A stretch of DNA of 64,000 nucleotides, taken from PMG-095 sp049324695. Lineage in GTDB: Bacteria; Myxococcota_A; Polyangia; Polyangiales; Polyangiaceae. Of this stretch, positions 43,363 to 52,449 are shown in pieces. The stretch covers positions 124,001-188,000 of the forward strand of contig JBMOMJ010000011.1 in the NCBI GenBank assembly GCA_049324695.1, in the 5' to 3' direction. Numbering within the stretch: the stretch's first letter is position 1; each line of letters starts with the position of its first letter. The notes under the pieces are model-generated. The model did not search any database. It saw nothing but the letters and a program-made list of their open reading frames with translations, and was not told where the DNA came from. A program made the position numbers and the translations under genes.

Positions 43363-43687
43363 CTTCCATGCATACCCCAGCTTGATCGTCGCGCTGATCC
43401 GGACTTCGGCGCGATGGCGAGCCTTCTTCGCGAGGTGCTGACGCGTCAGCTCGCGACTGCCATCGCACGGCTCAGCAACGTTTCTAAGTCCCGCCCGTAG
43501 TGCGCTCGTCCTCCGATGCGGAGGTTTAGCCGGCGCAGCGTGCGTCGCGTCCGCTTGGTTTTGCGTCGATCCGGTGGGTGTGCGCCGCACTCGTGTACCA
43601 TCGCGCCGTCGGCACTGAGTTCTTGTTGGTGCATGTGTCGGAAGTCGTCCGTGTTTTAAGGCAATGACCATATCGACCGGCTCGTCG

Positions 43688-43702
43688 AGCGTGGTACACG
43701 CT
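43688..43702. promoter_or_regulatory. Inverted repeat upstream of the AAA regulator
   Basis: AGCGTG-GTA-CACGCT, a perfect 6-bp inverted repeat about 187 bp before the regulator start. Function unknown. Confidence 0.3.
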
Positions 43703-43888
43703 GGGTCGCGTACGTGCGTTGCTTGTCTGCACCGTGCTCGTGTGAGTTCTCGCGAGCCTACGCGTGAGTTTGTAACGATAGTGGGTGTTGCGTTCCGAGC
43801 GCGAAGTTCGGGAACAAGTGCCGATGCCAAGCTGTTCGCTCGGTGTTCGCGAGACTGACTACGTGTGCCGAGCACTCGGGGAAGAGAG

Positions 43889-45151
43889 ATGGACGCGTTT
43901 CGCTTTGGAGATTGCGAGGCCGATCCGGCCAAGTTCGAGCTGAGGAGGGCGGGCCGGTTGGTACGAGTTCAGCCGATTGTGCTGGAGACATTGCTATTTC
44001 TCGTGCGGCATCGCGGGCGGGTGGTGAGTAAGCGGGAACTGGAGCAAGGGCCGTGGAAAGGTTGGAAGGTGAGTGATGCCGCCGTGTCGCGTGCGGTGAT
44101 GTTGGCGCGACGTGCCATCGGTGATCACGCACGCGAAGTCATCGTTACTGTGCACCGGCGCGGATATCGATTCGAGGGTTCACCGGCCGTTGATGCGAGT
44201 TCAACCGATTCGGCCGGGCCTGATGTTGGTAACATTGCGGTTGGAGGCGCTAGTGTTGCTGCTACTCCTAGTGCTGCTGGCGAGCCGGCCGCGATGGTAG
44301 GTGGCAAATTGCGGCGCAGTTTGCCAAATCGAGTTGTACGCAAGCGCGAGTTGCGAGTGTTGTTTCGCGCGTACGAGCGCGCTCGAGCGGGATGCGGGCA
44401 GCTGATCATTGTGTCGGGTGAAGCGGGCAGCGGTAAAACGAAGCTGGTCGAAGCGTTTGCGAATGGGTTGCAGCGCGACGGGGTTTGGCTGGGTTGGGGG
44501 CGCTGCTGGCGCGCTCATTCGGCGCCGCGGTTATGGCCCTGGTTGGAGGTTGCGCGTTCGATGGTGACGACGCTGCAACAATTCGATACGTGCGCGACCC
44601 GGGAGTTGGCGTTTCAACTCGGCGACTTATTTCAAGGCGTGGCGCAGTCGAACGCGCTGACGAACGTCGAGCCGATTCAGTTATTCGACGCGATGATGCA
44701 AGGGTTTCGGCACCTGAGCCGGCTCGGGCCGTGTGTGGTGTTGCTCGAGGACGTTCACGAAGCCGACGCGTTGTCGTTGCTTCTGCTCGAATTCGTGCGG
44801 CAGCGATTGGGTGAGATCCGCCTGGTCATTGTGGCGACGCGGCGGTCGCAAGCTTGGAGTGGGAGTGGTGACTCTCCGGTGGACGAAGTCGGCCAGCACG
44901 TGCACTGCGTTCAGCTTTCGCCACTTGGCGCGCGCGAAGTCAAGCGGTTGCTCGCGAGTTTGGGGCAGGTTGCAACTGATGCTCATTGCGAAGCGCTGTG
45001 TGCAGCAACCGGGGGCAACGCTCGCACGATTGCTGCTGCCACGCGTTCACCGCGTGCACGCAAGGTGATGCTCGGAGGCGGGTCATCAGATTTCAATCAG
45101 GACATGCTCACGAAATGCTCAAAATTCCAAGACGAGGAGCGGTGTAGTTAG
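43889..45151 (+). CDS. Winged-helix (OmpR/CadC-type) and AAA-ATPase regulator
   Basis: 420 residues from ATG 43889, preceded by GGAAGAGAG. An N-terminal OmpR/CadC-like winged helix (about 1-100) contains FRFGDCEADPAKFELRRAG, KVSDAAVSRAVMLARRAIGD and VHRRGYRFEG. A linker then leads to a STAND-like ATPase with Walker A SGEAGSGKTK near 178 and Walker B CVVLLEDVHEADALS. Large relatives carry a long C-terminal TPR region; here the protein ends soon after the ATPase with an unrelated-looking tail (SSDFNQDMLTKCSKF), so it may be naturally short or truncated. Confidence 0.8.
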   Translation: MDAFRFGDCEADPAKFELRRAGRLVRVQPIVLETLLFLVRHRGRVVSKRELEQGPWKGWKVSDAAVSRAVMLARRAIGDHAREVIVTVHRRGYRFEGSPAVDASSTDSAGPDVGNIAVGGASVAATPSAAGEPAAMVGGKLRRSLPNRVVRKRELRVLFRAYERARAGCGQLIIVSGEAGSGKTKLVEAFANGLQRDGVWLGWGRCWRAHSAPRLWPWLEVARSMVTTLQQFDTCATRELAFQLGDLFQGVAQSNALTNVEPIQLFDAMMQGFRHLSRLGPCVVLLEDVHEADALSLLLLEFVRQRLGEIRLVIVATRRSQAWSGSGDSPVDEVGQHVHCVQLSPLGAREVKRLLASLGQVATDAHCEALCAATGGNARTIAAATRSPRARKVMLGGGSSDFNQDMLTKCSKFQDEERCS

Positions 45152-45219
45152 TGCGCTGCCGCGTGGGGATCGAGCACACGCGTCGAGTCTCACGCGTCGA
45201 ACAGCATTGGAGGAGACAG

Positions 45220-45669
45220 ATGTTCAACAAGATCAGCATCGGTTTGGTGGGCGCACTCGGAATTTTGGCTGCGAGCGCGACCGTGGTTTCGGCTCGTTCG
45301 GTCGTGGCGACTGACGGCAGGCCGCTCAACGGGGCGCAGTGGGGTTGCTTCAACGCCAACGTCGGCACCGGCGCGGTAACCAGCACTTGCAACGCCAACT
45401 TCGAGATCCCGTTGGTGCTCGATACCTTCGGCGCGAAGGTGGTGAACATGTCCGCGCGCGCGACTGCGGGCGGCGCGGCGTGCCGTTCGGTGGGTAACAA
45501 CCGAGTCGGCACCGCCTTCACGGCGAGCCCCTGGGTACCGGTGCCCGTGGCTGCCGGATTCGTGAACATGAACCTCGCGGGCGCGGTAGTGCCGGGCAAC
45601 GGCGTGCTGTTCGTCGACTGCGTGACGAACCCGGGTACGTCGTTCATTCAGTTCGACTACGCACCCTGA
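45220..45669 (+). CDS. Small secreted protein, unknown family
   Basis: 149 residues from ATG 45220 behind a strong GGAGGAG. A Sec signal (SIGLVGALGILAASATVVSA) precedes an all-beta-looking mature protein with four Cys (WGCFNAN, TSTCNANF, GAACRSVG, FVDCVTN), probably two disulphides, ending SFIQFDYAP. I do not recognise it. It lies 68 nt after the regulator and is followed by a strong terminator. Confidence 0.65.
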   Translation: MFNKISIGLVGALGILAASATVVSARSVVATDGRPLNGAQWGCFNANVGTGAVTSTCNANFEIPLVLDTFGAKVVNMSARATAGGAACRSVGNNRVGTAFTASPWVPVPVAAGFVNMNLAGAVVPGNGVLFVDCVTNPGTSFIQFDYAP

Positions 45670-45680
45670 TGAGCTGAGTG

Positions 45681-45720
45681 GGAGGGCGTCGCCGGGTGTT
45701 TTTGCTCGGCGACGCTCTCC
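45681..45720 (+). terminator. Strong hairpin after the small secreted protein gene
   Basis: A 14-bp stem, GGAGGGCGTCGCCG (45681-45694) with CGGCGACGCTCTCC (45707-45720), holds one G-T wobble and a T-rich loop. It starts 11 nt after the stop. This is the strongest terminator-like structure in the window. Confidence 0.75.
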
Positions 45721-45753
45721 GAATTTCCGCCGCGATCTCGTCGAGAGGCAAGC

Positions 45754-46428
45754 ATGACCAACCGTGTTGCAGTTCTGGTGATCTTGAGCGTGTGCGTTGG
45801 CGCAGGTGCTTTCAGCTGGTGGCAGAGCAAGCAAATGCCGACCAGCTTGCGTGATCGCGGCGCTCGCGAGGAACTCGAGCGCTTGCGCAGCGAAATTCAG
45901 GCGTTGAAGGAGAATAGCCCGGCGCGTTTGCTATTGGAGCATCAAGCTCGGGAGCTCGTCGCCAGCGCGAAGGCAGGCGAGAAGGTGGAGAAATCTGCGG
46001 CCCGGCCGGCGCCTTCGAGCGAGGCGATCGCGCCTTCTAGCGAAGCCAAACCGGTGCCGCTCGATGAAAACGAGATCGCTGTTCAACTCGACAATCACTT
46101 CGACAGCGAAAGCTACGACCCGAAATGGAGCCGCAGCGCGCAGACGCAGGCGACCACGGCGATTACCCACCGAATGACTGCTGGCAGCCGGCTTGGCGCT
46201 GTCGATTGCCGGAGTGAGCTCTGCCGCGTGGAGACCTTCCACGAAAATCTGGAAGCCTTTCAAACCTTTGTGCGCTCCGCGCTGCTCGATAAAGAGCGCG
46301 AAATTTGGAACGGTAGCGTTTCGTCGATCGTACGTAGTCAGTCGGCTTCCGGCGTCACGGCGGTGAGCTTCATCTCGCGTGAGGGGCGCCCGATGCCCAC
46401 CGCTGGGCTCGAGGCGAGCAACGACTGA
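45754..46428 (+). CDS. Membrane-anchored protein with coiled-coil, unknown family
   Basis: 224 residues. An N-terminal membrane anchor (VAVLVILSVCVGAGAFSWW) is followed by a coiled-coil at about 33-75 (REELERLRSEIQALKENS) and a Pro/Ser/Ala linker. The C-terminal domain contains VDCRSELCRVETFHENLEAF, a Cys-x5-Cys pattern (here CRSELC). I have no name for this family. It probably faces the periplasm with a disulphide. It converges with the pirin gene with a 7-bp gap. Confidence 0.6.
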   Translation: MTNRVAVLVILSVCVGAGAFSWWQSKQMPTSLRDRGAREELERLRSEIQALKENSPARLLLEHQARELVASAKAGEKVEKSAARPAPSSEAIAPSSEAKPVPLDENEIAVQLDNHFDSESYDPKWSRSAQTQATTAITHRMTAGSRLGAVDCRSELCRVETFHENLEAFQTFVRSALLDKEREIWNGSVSSIVRSQSASGVTAVSFISREGRPMPTAGLEASND

Positions 46429-46435
46429 GGTGGAC

Positions 46436-47305
46436 TCAGCTGGGCAGCGGAATGAATTCCTCCGCGTCAGTCGGAATGATTGGAAAGCGCCGCTCCCGCC
46501 AGGCCTGCTTCGCTAACTCGATGCGCTCGCGTGAGCTCGACACGAAGTTCCATTCGATGTGGCGCGGGCTGTCTAGCGCGTCGCCGCCGAGCAAGGCCAG
46601 CCGCGTGGGCTCCTGCGCAATGAGCTCCGCGTGCCCGGGCCGAAAGACTAACAAACGCCGCGCGGCGTGAACGCTTCCGGCGGCCTCCACGCTGCCAGAA
46701 ACGATGTATGCGCCGCGTTCCGCGTATTCATCGGGTAAAGCGATGCGCTGCCCGGCGGCGAGCTTAACGTGCAGGTAGAAGAGCGGCGAGTGCACACGCA
46801 CCTGCGCGCTCTTGCCGTAGGCTGAGCCGGCGAGCAGTCGCAGCGGGACACCGTCGAGCTCGAAGCTCGGCAAAGCGTCGCCTTCCACGTGTTGAAAATC
46901 CGGTTCGCACTCTTCGTGAGCGAGCGGCAGCGCGACCCACAGTTGCAAGCCGTGCAGGCGCGCACCGCTCGCGCGCAAAGCGTCTGGGCTGCGCTCCGAG
47001 TGAACGATACCTCGCCCCGCAGTCATCCAATTGAGCTCGCCGGGCCGAATCGTTTGCACCGATCCCAGGCTGTCGCGATGCATGACCTCACCTTCGAACA
47101 GGCTGGTAACGGTAGCGAGACCAATGTGCGGATGCGGTCGCACATCGAATCCGTGACCGGGGCCAAACCCGACTGGGCCCATGTGATCCAAGAACACGAA
47201 CGGGCCCAGGGCGCGCCGCATTGGGGCAGGCAGCACGCGACCGACGCTAAACCCACCCAAATCCCGCGGCCTAGGTTCGATCACGAGTTCGAGCAAATCG
47301 GGCAT
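46436..47305 (-). CDS. Pirin-family bicupin
   Basis: 289 residues, the usual pirin length. The N-terminal cupin holds the metal site DVRPHPHIGLATVTSLFEGEV followed by HRDSLG and TAGRGIVHSE; the C-terminal pirin domain contains LHVKLAAGQRIALP. Bacterial pirins bind iron or similar metals; some degrade quercetin and others regulate enzymes. It starts 9 nt after the GH8 stop and is likely co-transcribed with it. Confidence 0.9.
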   Translation of the reverse strand: MPDLLELVIEPRPRDLGGFSVGRVLPAPMRRALGPFVFLDHMGPVGFGPGHGFDVRPHPHIGLATVTSLFEGEVMHRDSLGSVQTIRPGELNWMTAGRGIVHSERSPDALRASGARLHGLQLWVALPLAHEECEPDFQHVEGDALPSFELDGVPLRLLAGSAYGKSAQVRVHSPLFYLHVKLAAGQRIALPDEYAERGAYIVSGSVEAAGSVHAARRLLVFRPGHAELIAQEPTRLALLGGDALDSPRHIEWNFVSSSRERIELAKQAWRERRFPIIPTDAEEFIPLPS

Positions 47306-47314
47306 CGCGTGAGT

Positions 47315-48685
47315 TTACATCGTGGAGGGGAACTTGCCCGCGGCGGCCAGTAGATAGAGCATCCTCAGCGTCGCTTGGAAGTAGGGTTTGTCGTCACCTT
47401 CTGCGGTGAGCCAACTGTTGACTGCGGTGTCGAACTTGGTCGCGTCGTAGGCTGCCGCGAGCGCAAAACCGCCGAGGAACGCGCTGTTTTGCGGCATGGA
47501 GCCAGTGCCGTTGGTGTCCACCCACGTGCGGACGTTCTGCATGAAGGTTTTGGCTTTGGCGTCGCCGCTATAGGCGTAGTCGACCATCACGCGCCACGGC
47601 GTGCGGCAGGCGTCCCAGGAGTAACCGGAGCCGCTCCAGTCGCTGCCGTCGACACGACTCCAATCAGGGACGAGGCCGTTCATGCGCGCCTGGAGGATGG
47701 GGAAGAGCTCGTAGGTGCCGGTCAGCAGGGCGTTCCACGACGCGGCTTGATCGCTGAATTTCTGCGCGAACACGCGGTAGTAACCAGGCGCGAAGTAGGA
47801 GGGATTGATGCGCGGTTGACCGGAGTCGCTGCACCCTCCGAACTTGTCGCCAGGCCGTAGGATTTTGCGACCCGAGCAGTCTTCGGTTTCGAATTGAATG
47901 ATTTTGGCGGCGAGAGCGCTGGCCTTACCGAGGTAGCCGCCGTCCGCCCAACGTGCGTGCGCTTGCACGAGTGCCATCGCGGCATCGAGCTCTGCATCGG
48001 TCGCTGCGTTGGTGTTGTTGTTGCCGGGCGCCTCGCAAATCCCGGTCTTCCAGTTCATCAGCCCGTTGGAGTCGAGGTGGTCCTGGTAATACTTCCACAA
48101 GGCGTCGAAGAACGTTCGATCGTTCATGTTGGCCGAGAGCAACATGCCGTAGGCAATGCCTTCGGAGACGACTTCGGTGCCGTCTTTCACCACGACGGCG
48201 CTGCCGTTGCTGCACGTCTGCGTGAACTTGCCCTTCCACGCGGTGTAGCCATCGTTCAGCATGGCGTCGGTGACTTTGGTGGAGACGACTGCCTTCCAGT
48301 TGGGATCGGTTGCGCCACCACTTCCGCCTGTTGCCGCACCGGCGCTGCCTCCGGAAGTGTTGCCTGCCGCGCCGCCGCTTGCGTTGCTGCCGCCCATGGA
48401 GCTGCCGCCTTGCGCTGCTCCGCCCGACGAGCTGCCGCCCTGCGCGGCACCGCCGAGACCTGTGGTGCCGCCGTTTCCGCTGCCGCCCGCGCTGGTGCCG
48501 CCGTTTCCAGATTGGGTGCCGCCGTTGCCCGGCGCGCCGCCCTGAGCCGTGGATCCGCCGTTTCCGCTCGAGCTGCCGCCGCTGCCAGGGCCTTCTGCCG
48601 CCGAGTGTGAACACGCGAGCAAGAAGCCCAGTGCCGCGCAGCCGAGCACCGCGCGCGCACGACCCAATGCTATGACGGGCGTCAT
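47315..48685 (-). CDS. GH8-family glycoside hydrolase lipoprotein
   Basis: 456 residues from ATG 48685 (MTPVIALGRARAVLGC). The lipoprotein signal ends FLLAC. A ~105-residue Gly/Ser/Ala/Asn-rich linker with GG and NGG repeats leads to a GH8 alpha-barrel beginning VVSTKVTDAMLNDGYTAWKG. The general acid Glu is in VVSEGIAYGMLL. Other GH8 landmarks are FDALWKYYQDHLDSNGLMNW, DAELDAAMALVQAH and YSWDACRTPWRVMVDYAYSG. GH8 enzymes act on cellulose, xylan or chitosan; which one is not decided here. The start overlaps the divergent mscS start. Confidence 0.9.
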   Translation of the reverse strand: MTPVIALGRARAVLGCAALGFLLACSHSAAEGPGSGGSSSGNGGSTAQGGAPGNGGTQSGNGGTSAGGSGNGGTTGLGGAAQGGSSSGGAAQGGSSMGGSNASGGAAGNTSGGSAGAATGGSGGATDPNWKAVVSTKVTDAMLNDGYTAWKGKFTQTCSNGSAVVVKDGTEVVSEGIAYGMLLSANMNDRTFFDALWKYYQDHLDSNGLMNWKTGICEAPGNNNTNAATDAELDAAMALVQAHARWADGGYLGKASALAAKIIQFETEDCSGRKILRPGDKFGGCSDSGQPRINPSYFAPGYYRVFAQKFSDQAASWNALLTGTYELFPILQARMNGLVPDWSRVDGSDWSGSGYSWDACRTPWRVMVDYAYSGDAKAKTFMQNVRTWVDTNGTGSMPQNSAFLGGFALAAAYDATKFDTAVNSWLTAEGDDKPYFQATLRMLYLLAAAGKFPSTM

Positions 48686-49781
48686 GAATCGTCTCGTGCC
48701 GCTGCTCGACATCAAGTTTGGTGGCGCACCGCTCGATGCCTGGTTCACTGCGGTTGGCGTTTCGCTGTTGGTGATGTTGGCGCTCGCTCTCATCAAGCGA
48801 ATCGTATCTCGAAGGTTGCGCAAGTGGGCGGAGCAAAAGCCCACGCCGTTTCCGGAAGTGGCGCTCGCCGTCGTACGCGCCACACGTGCGTTCTTCCTGC
48901 TCGGCGTAGGCCTGTGGGCAGGTTCAGAGTACGTTGATCTTTCGCACAAGGCCGAACGTTGGTTGCGCACGGGTGTGTCACTCGTGGTCTTGGTGCAGGT
49001 TGGGGTCTGGTTGCAGGTCGCCATTCAGCGCTCCGCCGAGACGTGGGTGCGTGGTCCCGAGCAGGATGGCGGTACCCGGACGATGGCGACCGCAGTCGCG
49101 TTCATCACCAAGCTCATGATTTGGGCGGTGGTGTTCGTGATGGCGATGTCCGCGATGGGCTTCGAAATCAGCGCGCTCGTCGCGGGGCTCGGAGTTGGCG
49201 GTGTTGCGGCAGCGCTGGCCGTGCAGAGCCTTTTGTCGGACTTGTTGGCCTCTTTGTCGATGTTTTTCGACCGACCCTTCGATCTCGGAGATTTCATCGT
49301 GGTGGGCACCGAGCAAGGCACGGTGGAGCGCATTGGTTTGCGCAGCACGCGGGTGCGTGCGCTGGGTGGCGAAGAAATCGTGTTCGCCAATGGCGATCTG
49401 ATCAAGAGCCGCATTCGCAATTACAAGCGGATGCAGGAGCGGCGAGTGGCGTTTGTGTTCGGCGTCGATTACGCGAGCAGTGCGGAGCAGCTCGAGCGCA
49501 TTCCTGGCATCGTGCAGGCGATTGTCGAAGCGCGTGAGGGCGTGCGCTTCGATCGAGCGCACTTCCGCGAGTACGGTGCCGTGTCGCTCGAGTTCGAAGT
49601 GGTGTACTTCGTGAACTCGCCCGATCAGCGGCTTCACCTCGACCACCGTCACGCCATCAATTTGGAGATCTTGCGGCAGCTGCGCAAGCTCGGCATCATT
49701 TTGGCGCATCAGCCCAATGCGACGGCGCCGCTCGAGGCTGCGCCAGCGACTACGGTTCCGCGCGAGAGCCCGCCCAGCTGA
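48684..49781 (+). CDS. MscS-family mechanosensitive channel
   Basis: 365 residues from ATG 48684; ATG 48672 is also in frame. Four or five membrane segments include AWFTAVGVSLLVMLALALI, VRATRAFFLLGVGLWAG, TGVSLVVLVQVGVWLQVAI and AFITKLMIWAVVFVMAMSAM. The pore-lining helix is ALVAGLGVGGVAAALAVQ. The beta domain follows as FFDRPFDLGDFIVVG and VRALGGEEIVFANGDLIKSR. It protects against osmotic downshock in characterised relatives. The start codon overlaps that of the divergent GH8 gene, which is unusual. Confidence 0.92.
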   Translation: MNRLVPLLDIKFGGAPLDAWFTAVGVSLLVMLALALIKRIVSRRLRKWAEQKPTPFPEVALAVVRATRAFFLLGVGLWAGSEYVDLSHKAERWLRTGVSLVVLVQVGVWLQVAIQRSAETWVRGPEQDGGTRTMATAVAFITKLMIWAVVFVMAMSAMGFEISALVAGLGVGGVAAALAVQSLLSDLLASLSMFFDRPFDLGDFIVVGTEQGTVERIGLRSTRVRALGGEEIVFANGDLIKSRIRNYKRMQERRVAFVFGVDYASSAEQLERIPGIVQAIVEAREGVRFDRAHFREYGAVSLEFEVVYFVNSPDQRLHLDHRHAINLEILRQLRKLGIILAHQPNATAPLEAAPATTVPRESPPS

Positions 49782-49798
49782 TGCTGCCGAGCCGAGAA

Positions 49799-51223
49799 CT
49801 ATTGCGAGCCGATCGCGCTAAGCAGAGTCGAGCGCGCCGTGGACAAGTTGAACTCGGCCTGAACGCGCTGCTGTTGCGCGGTCGTCAGCGCCAGCTGAGC
49901 GTCGCCGAGCTCGATGATGTTGCCAACGCCCGTTTGGTAGCGGCCCTCGGCGAGGTTGAGGCGCTCGCGGGCGTTTCGCACCAGCACGTCTGCCGTAGCC
50001 AGAGCGCGCTTGGCGCCGATGACGCCGATGCGCGCCTGCTCCACGGTGAGTAGCACCTGCTGCTTGACGAGGTTCACCTGCGCGGTAGCAGCGTCCACGT
50101 TGGCGTGTGCTTCGCGGACTTGAGCTTTGGTGAGGCCGCCTTGAAATATGGGCCAGCTGAGCGTCGCCTGCGCGTTCCAGTTCCAACGCAGCTGGTCGAG
50201 CGACGCGCCGGCTTCGGTGAAGCCAGTCGAGACCGATAGCGATGGCCCATAGGCGCCTTTGAGCGCGCTTTCCGAGAGCTTTTGAGCGCGTACGCTGCCG
50301 ATGGCCGCTTGCACGTCGGGCCGCGTGGCAAGCGCTTGTGAATACAGGCGCGCCGGTTCGGCCTCTTCGTTGTCGAGCGCTGGCAGGGTTTCGTCGCTCA
50401 CTTCGAAAGGCGGAGAACTTTCGAGCCCCATGGCTTGCACCAATTGAGCCTTCGCGATGGCGTATTGGTTCTCGGCGTTGACGCGCGAAAGCTCTGCGCT
50501 CTCCCGATCGGTTTGGGCTTGCACCAAATCGATGCGCGGCCGCGTCCCGATCTCCACGAAGCCACGAATGTACGTCAAATGGCGCTCTTGGTTCTTCAAC
50601 GTCTCCACGGCTACCAAGAGCAACGCTTTCTGCTGGCGTGCCTGAAAGTAGGCGTTGCGCACGTTGAGCGCGACGTTGATGCGCTGGGCGCGCTCCGACA
50701 AGCGCGACACTTCAGCGTTGGCTTCGGCGCTGCGCCACTTTCCGCGTGCCTGCCCGAAATCCCAAACCAAAAGTGATGCGTTGATACCGAAGTTCCAAAA
50801 GCCGTACGTGTCGAAGCTGGGTTCGCGCACCGGCGGTACGACTTGCCCCGCGCGCGGTACGGGATTCGCGGTGCCGCGTTGATAGGTTCCCGTCGCCGTT
50901 ACCTGAGGCAACATGGGAGCAAAAGCGGAGTCGACGCGCGCTTCGGCGGCGCGCGCACTGGCGCTTGCTTGATGCAGCGCCGGATGACGTTCGAGCGCCA
51001 TTTTCAAAGCTTGCGCTAGGGGCAACACCGGGCCGGCGGCGGGCAGTTCGGCGACGACTGGCGCATTGGCTTGAGTCGCAGCAGCATTCGGCGGGGTCGT
51101 TGGTGCACTTGCGGTCGATGGTGCGGCTGCTTCGGGGCTCGTTTGCGCGTGCAGGGGTGGCGCAGCGAGCAGCAGAAAAAAGCCTGCGTGCACGCCGAAG
51201 AAGCGTAGCCGAGAGCGCGTCAT
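49799..51223 (-). CDS. TolC-family outer-membrane efflux protein
   Basis: 474 residues from ATG 51223, overlapping the permease stop (ATGA). The Sec signal is FFLLLAAPPLHAQ, then a Pro/Ala-rich start. Two TolC repeats with long helices follow: LAQALKMALERHPALHQASA, and VNLVKQQVLLTVEQARIGV with NIIELGDAQLALTTAQQQRV. It forms the outer-membrane channel of the export system encoded by the three genes upstream. Confidence 0.93.
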   Translation of the reverse strand: MTRSRLRFFGVHAGFFLLLAAPPLHAQTSPEAAAPSTASAPTTPPNAAATQANAPVVAELPAAGPVLPLAQALKMALERHPALHQASASARAAEARVDSAFAPMLPQVTATGTYQRGTANPVPRAGQVVPPVREPSFDTYGFWNFGINASLLVWDFGQARGKWRSAEANAEVSRLSERAQRINVALNVRNAYFQARQQKALLLVAVETLKNQERHLTYIRGFVEIGTRPRIDLVQAQTDRESAELSRVNAENQYAIAKAQLVQAMGLESSPPFEVSDETLPALDNEEAEPARLYSQALATRPDVQAAIGSVRAQKLSESALKGAYGPSLSVSTGFTEAGASLDQLRWNWNAQATLSWPIFQGGLTKAQVREAHANVDAATAQVNLVKQQVLLTVEQARIGVIGAKRALATADVLVRNARERLNLAEGRYQTGVGNIIELGDAQLALTTAQQQRVQAEFNLSTARSTLLSAIGSQ

Positions 51224-52449
51224 TCGTACCTCAGTGCATCGATGGGATCGAGTCGCGACGCTTTGTAAGCGGGGTACAGCCCGAAGCCGACGCCGACGAG
51301 CGCGCTGAACAACACCGAGATCACGATGATGTCGGGTCGAATCAAGAGTGGCCAACCGAAGCGGGATGCCAAGTACAATGCCGTGCCCACGCCGATCGTC
51401 ACGCCGAGCGCGCCGCCCATCGAAGACAGCGTGAACGCCTCGACCAAGAACTGCGCCAGGATTTGGTGCGGTTTTGCGCCGATCGCCATGCGCAGCCCAA
51501 TCTCGCGTGTGCGCTCGGTGACGCTCACCAACATGATGTTCATGATGCCGATGCCACCGACGAGCAACGACACGAAGGCAATGCTCGCGAGCAGGGTGGT
51601 CATGGTTTCGGTGCCTTGTGCTTGGGCGCTGGCCATTTCGGTGAGGTTGCGCAGCGAAAAGTCGTCGTCCACGCCCTGCGCCAGGCGATGCCGATCGCGT
51701 AGCAACGCGGTCACGCTTTCCTGCGCGCGCGGGAGATCGGCCGATGACGTCGCCTGAATGAAAATGGTGCCGTTCAGGTAGCTCCTGAGTCCGCCTTGGA
51801 TCTTCGCGCGAAACGTGGATACCGGGATCAATACGGTATCGTCATAGTCTTGCCCGACCGCTGATTGACCTTTGGCGGCGAGCACTCCAATCACTTCGAA
51901 CGGCACGTTGTTGATGCGCACTGATTGCCCCACCGGATCGGCGCTCGGCCCATACAACTTGTCCGCGACGGTGCGGCCGAGCAACGCCACTTTGGTGGCA
52001 GACTCGATGTCCGACTGCGTGAAGGCGCGGCCGTGTGCGACTGGCCAGCTGCGCACCTCGAGGTACTCCGGCGACGTGCCGCCCACCTGCGTGGTCCAGT
52101 TTTGATCTTCGCTCACCACTGAGGTGTTGCTGCGCAAAAACGGAGCTGCCGCTTTGACCGCAGGGAGCTCGGTTTGAATCGCCTTCAGGTCGTCCCAGGT
52201 GAGGGTAGGTTGGCTTCCGAAGCCGCCGCGCACACCGCCGGAAGTATTGGCGCCAGGCATCACGATCAGAAGATTGGTGCCCATGGCGGCGAAAGCCTGC
52301 TCGACGCTCGATTTGGCTCCTTCGCCAATCGCGACCATCGCAATCACTGCGCCGACGCCGATCACGACACCGAGCGTCGTCAAAAACGAACGCATCTTGT
52401 TGCGGAGCAGCGCGCGGAACGCAATGCGGAACGTTTGCAAGAAGTTCAT
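51220..52449 (-). CDS. MacB-type ABC transporter permease (FtsX domain)
   Basis: 409 residues. An N-terminal membrane segment (FRIAFRALLRNKMRSFLTTL) is followed by a periplasmic MacB_PCD domain (about 45-270). The three-segment FtsX domain has LLVGGIGIMNIMLVSVTER, REIGLRMAIGAKPHQIL and SALVGVGFGLYPAYKASRLD. It overlaps both neighbours by 4 nt. In E. coli the ATPase and permease are one protein; here they are separate genes. Confidence 0.94.
   Translation of the reverse strand: MNFLQTFRIAFRALLRNKMRSFLTTLGVVIGVGAVIAMVAIGEGAKSSVEQAFAAMGTNLLIVMPGANTSGGVRGGFGSQPTLTWDDLKAIQTELPAVKAAAPFLRSNTSVVSEDQNWTTQVGGTSPEYLEVRSWPVAHGRAFTQSDIESATKVALLGRTVADKLYGPSADPVGQSVRINNVPFEVIGVLAAKGQSAVGQDYDDTVLIPVSTFRAKIQGGLRSYLNGTIFIQATSSADLPRAQESVTALLRDRHRLAQGVDDDFSLRNLTEMASAQAQGTETMTTLLASIAFVSLLVGGIGIMNIMLVSVTERTREIGLRMAIGAKPHQILAQFLVEAFTLSSMGGALGVTIGVGTALYLASRFGWPLLIRPDIIVISVLFSALVGVGFGLYPAYKASRLDPIDALRYE

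Larger units (their letters stand above)
43255..43888. other. Divergent intergenic region, 634 bp
   Basis: Lies between the GNAT gene and the AAA regulator. No frame in it looks protein-like with confidence. It contains two good inverted repeats, at 43349-43362 and 43688-43702. Confidence 0.5.

Noticed and set aside
43446..43634. 62-codon minus-strand frame ending LLSRAMAVAS
   Set aside because: No family features or ribosome site; likely a chance frame in GC-rich DNA.
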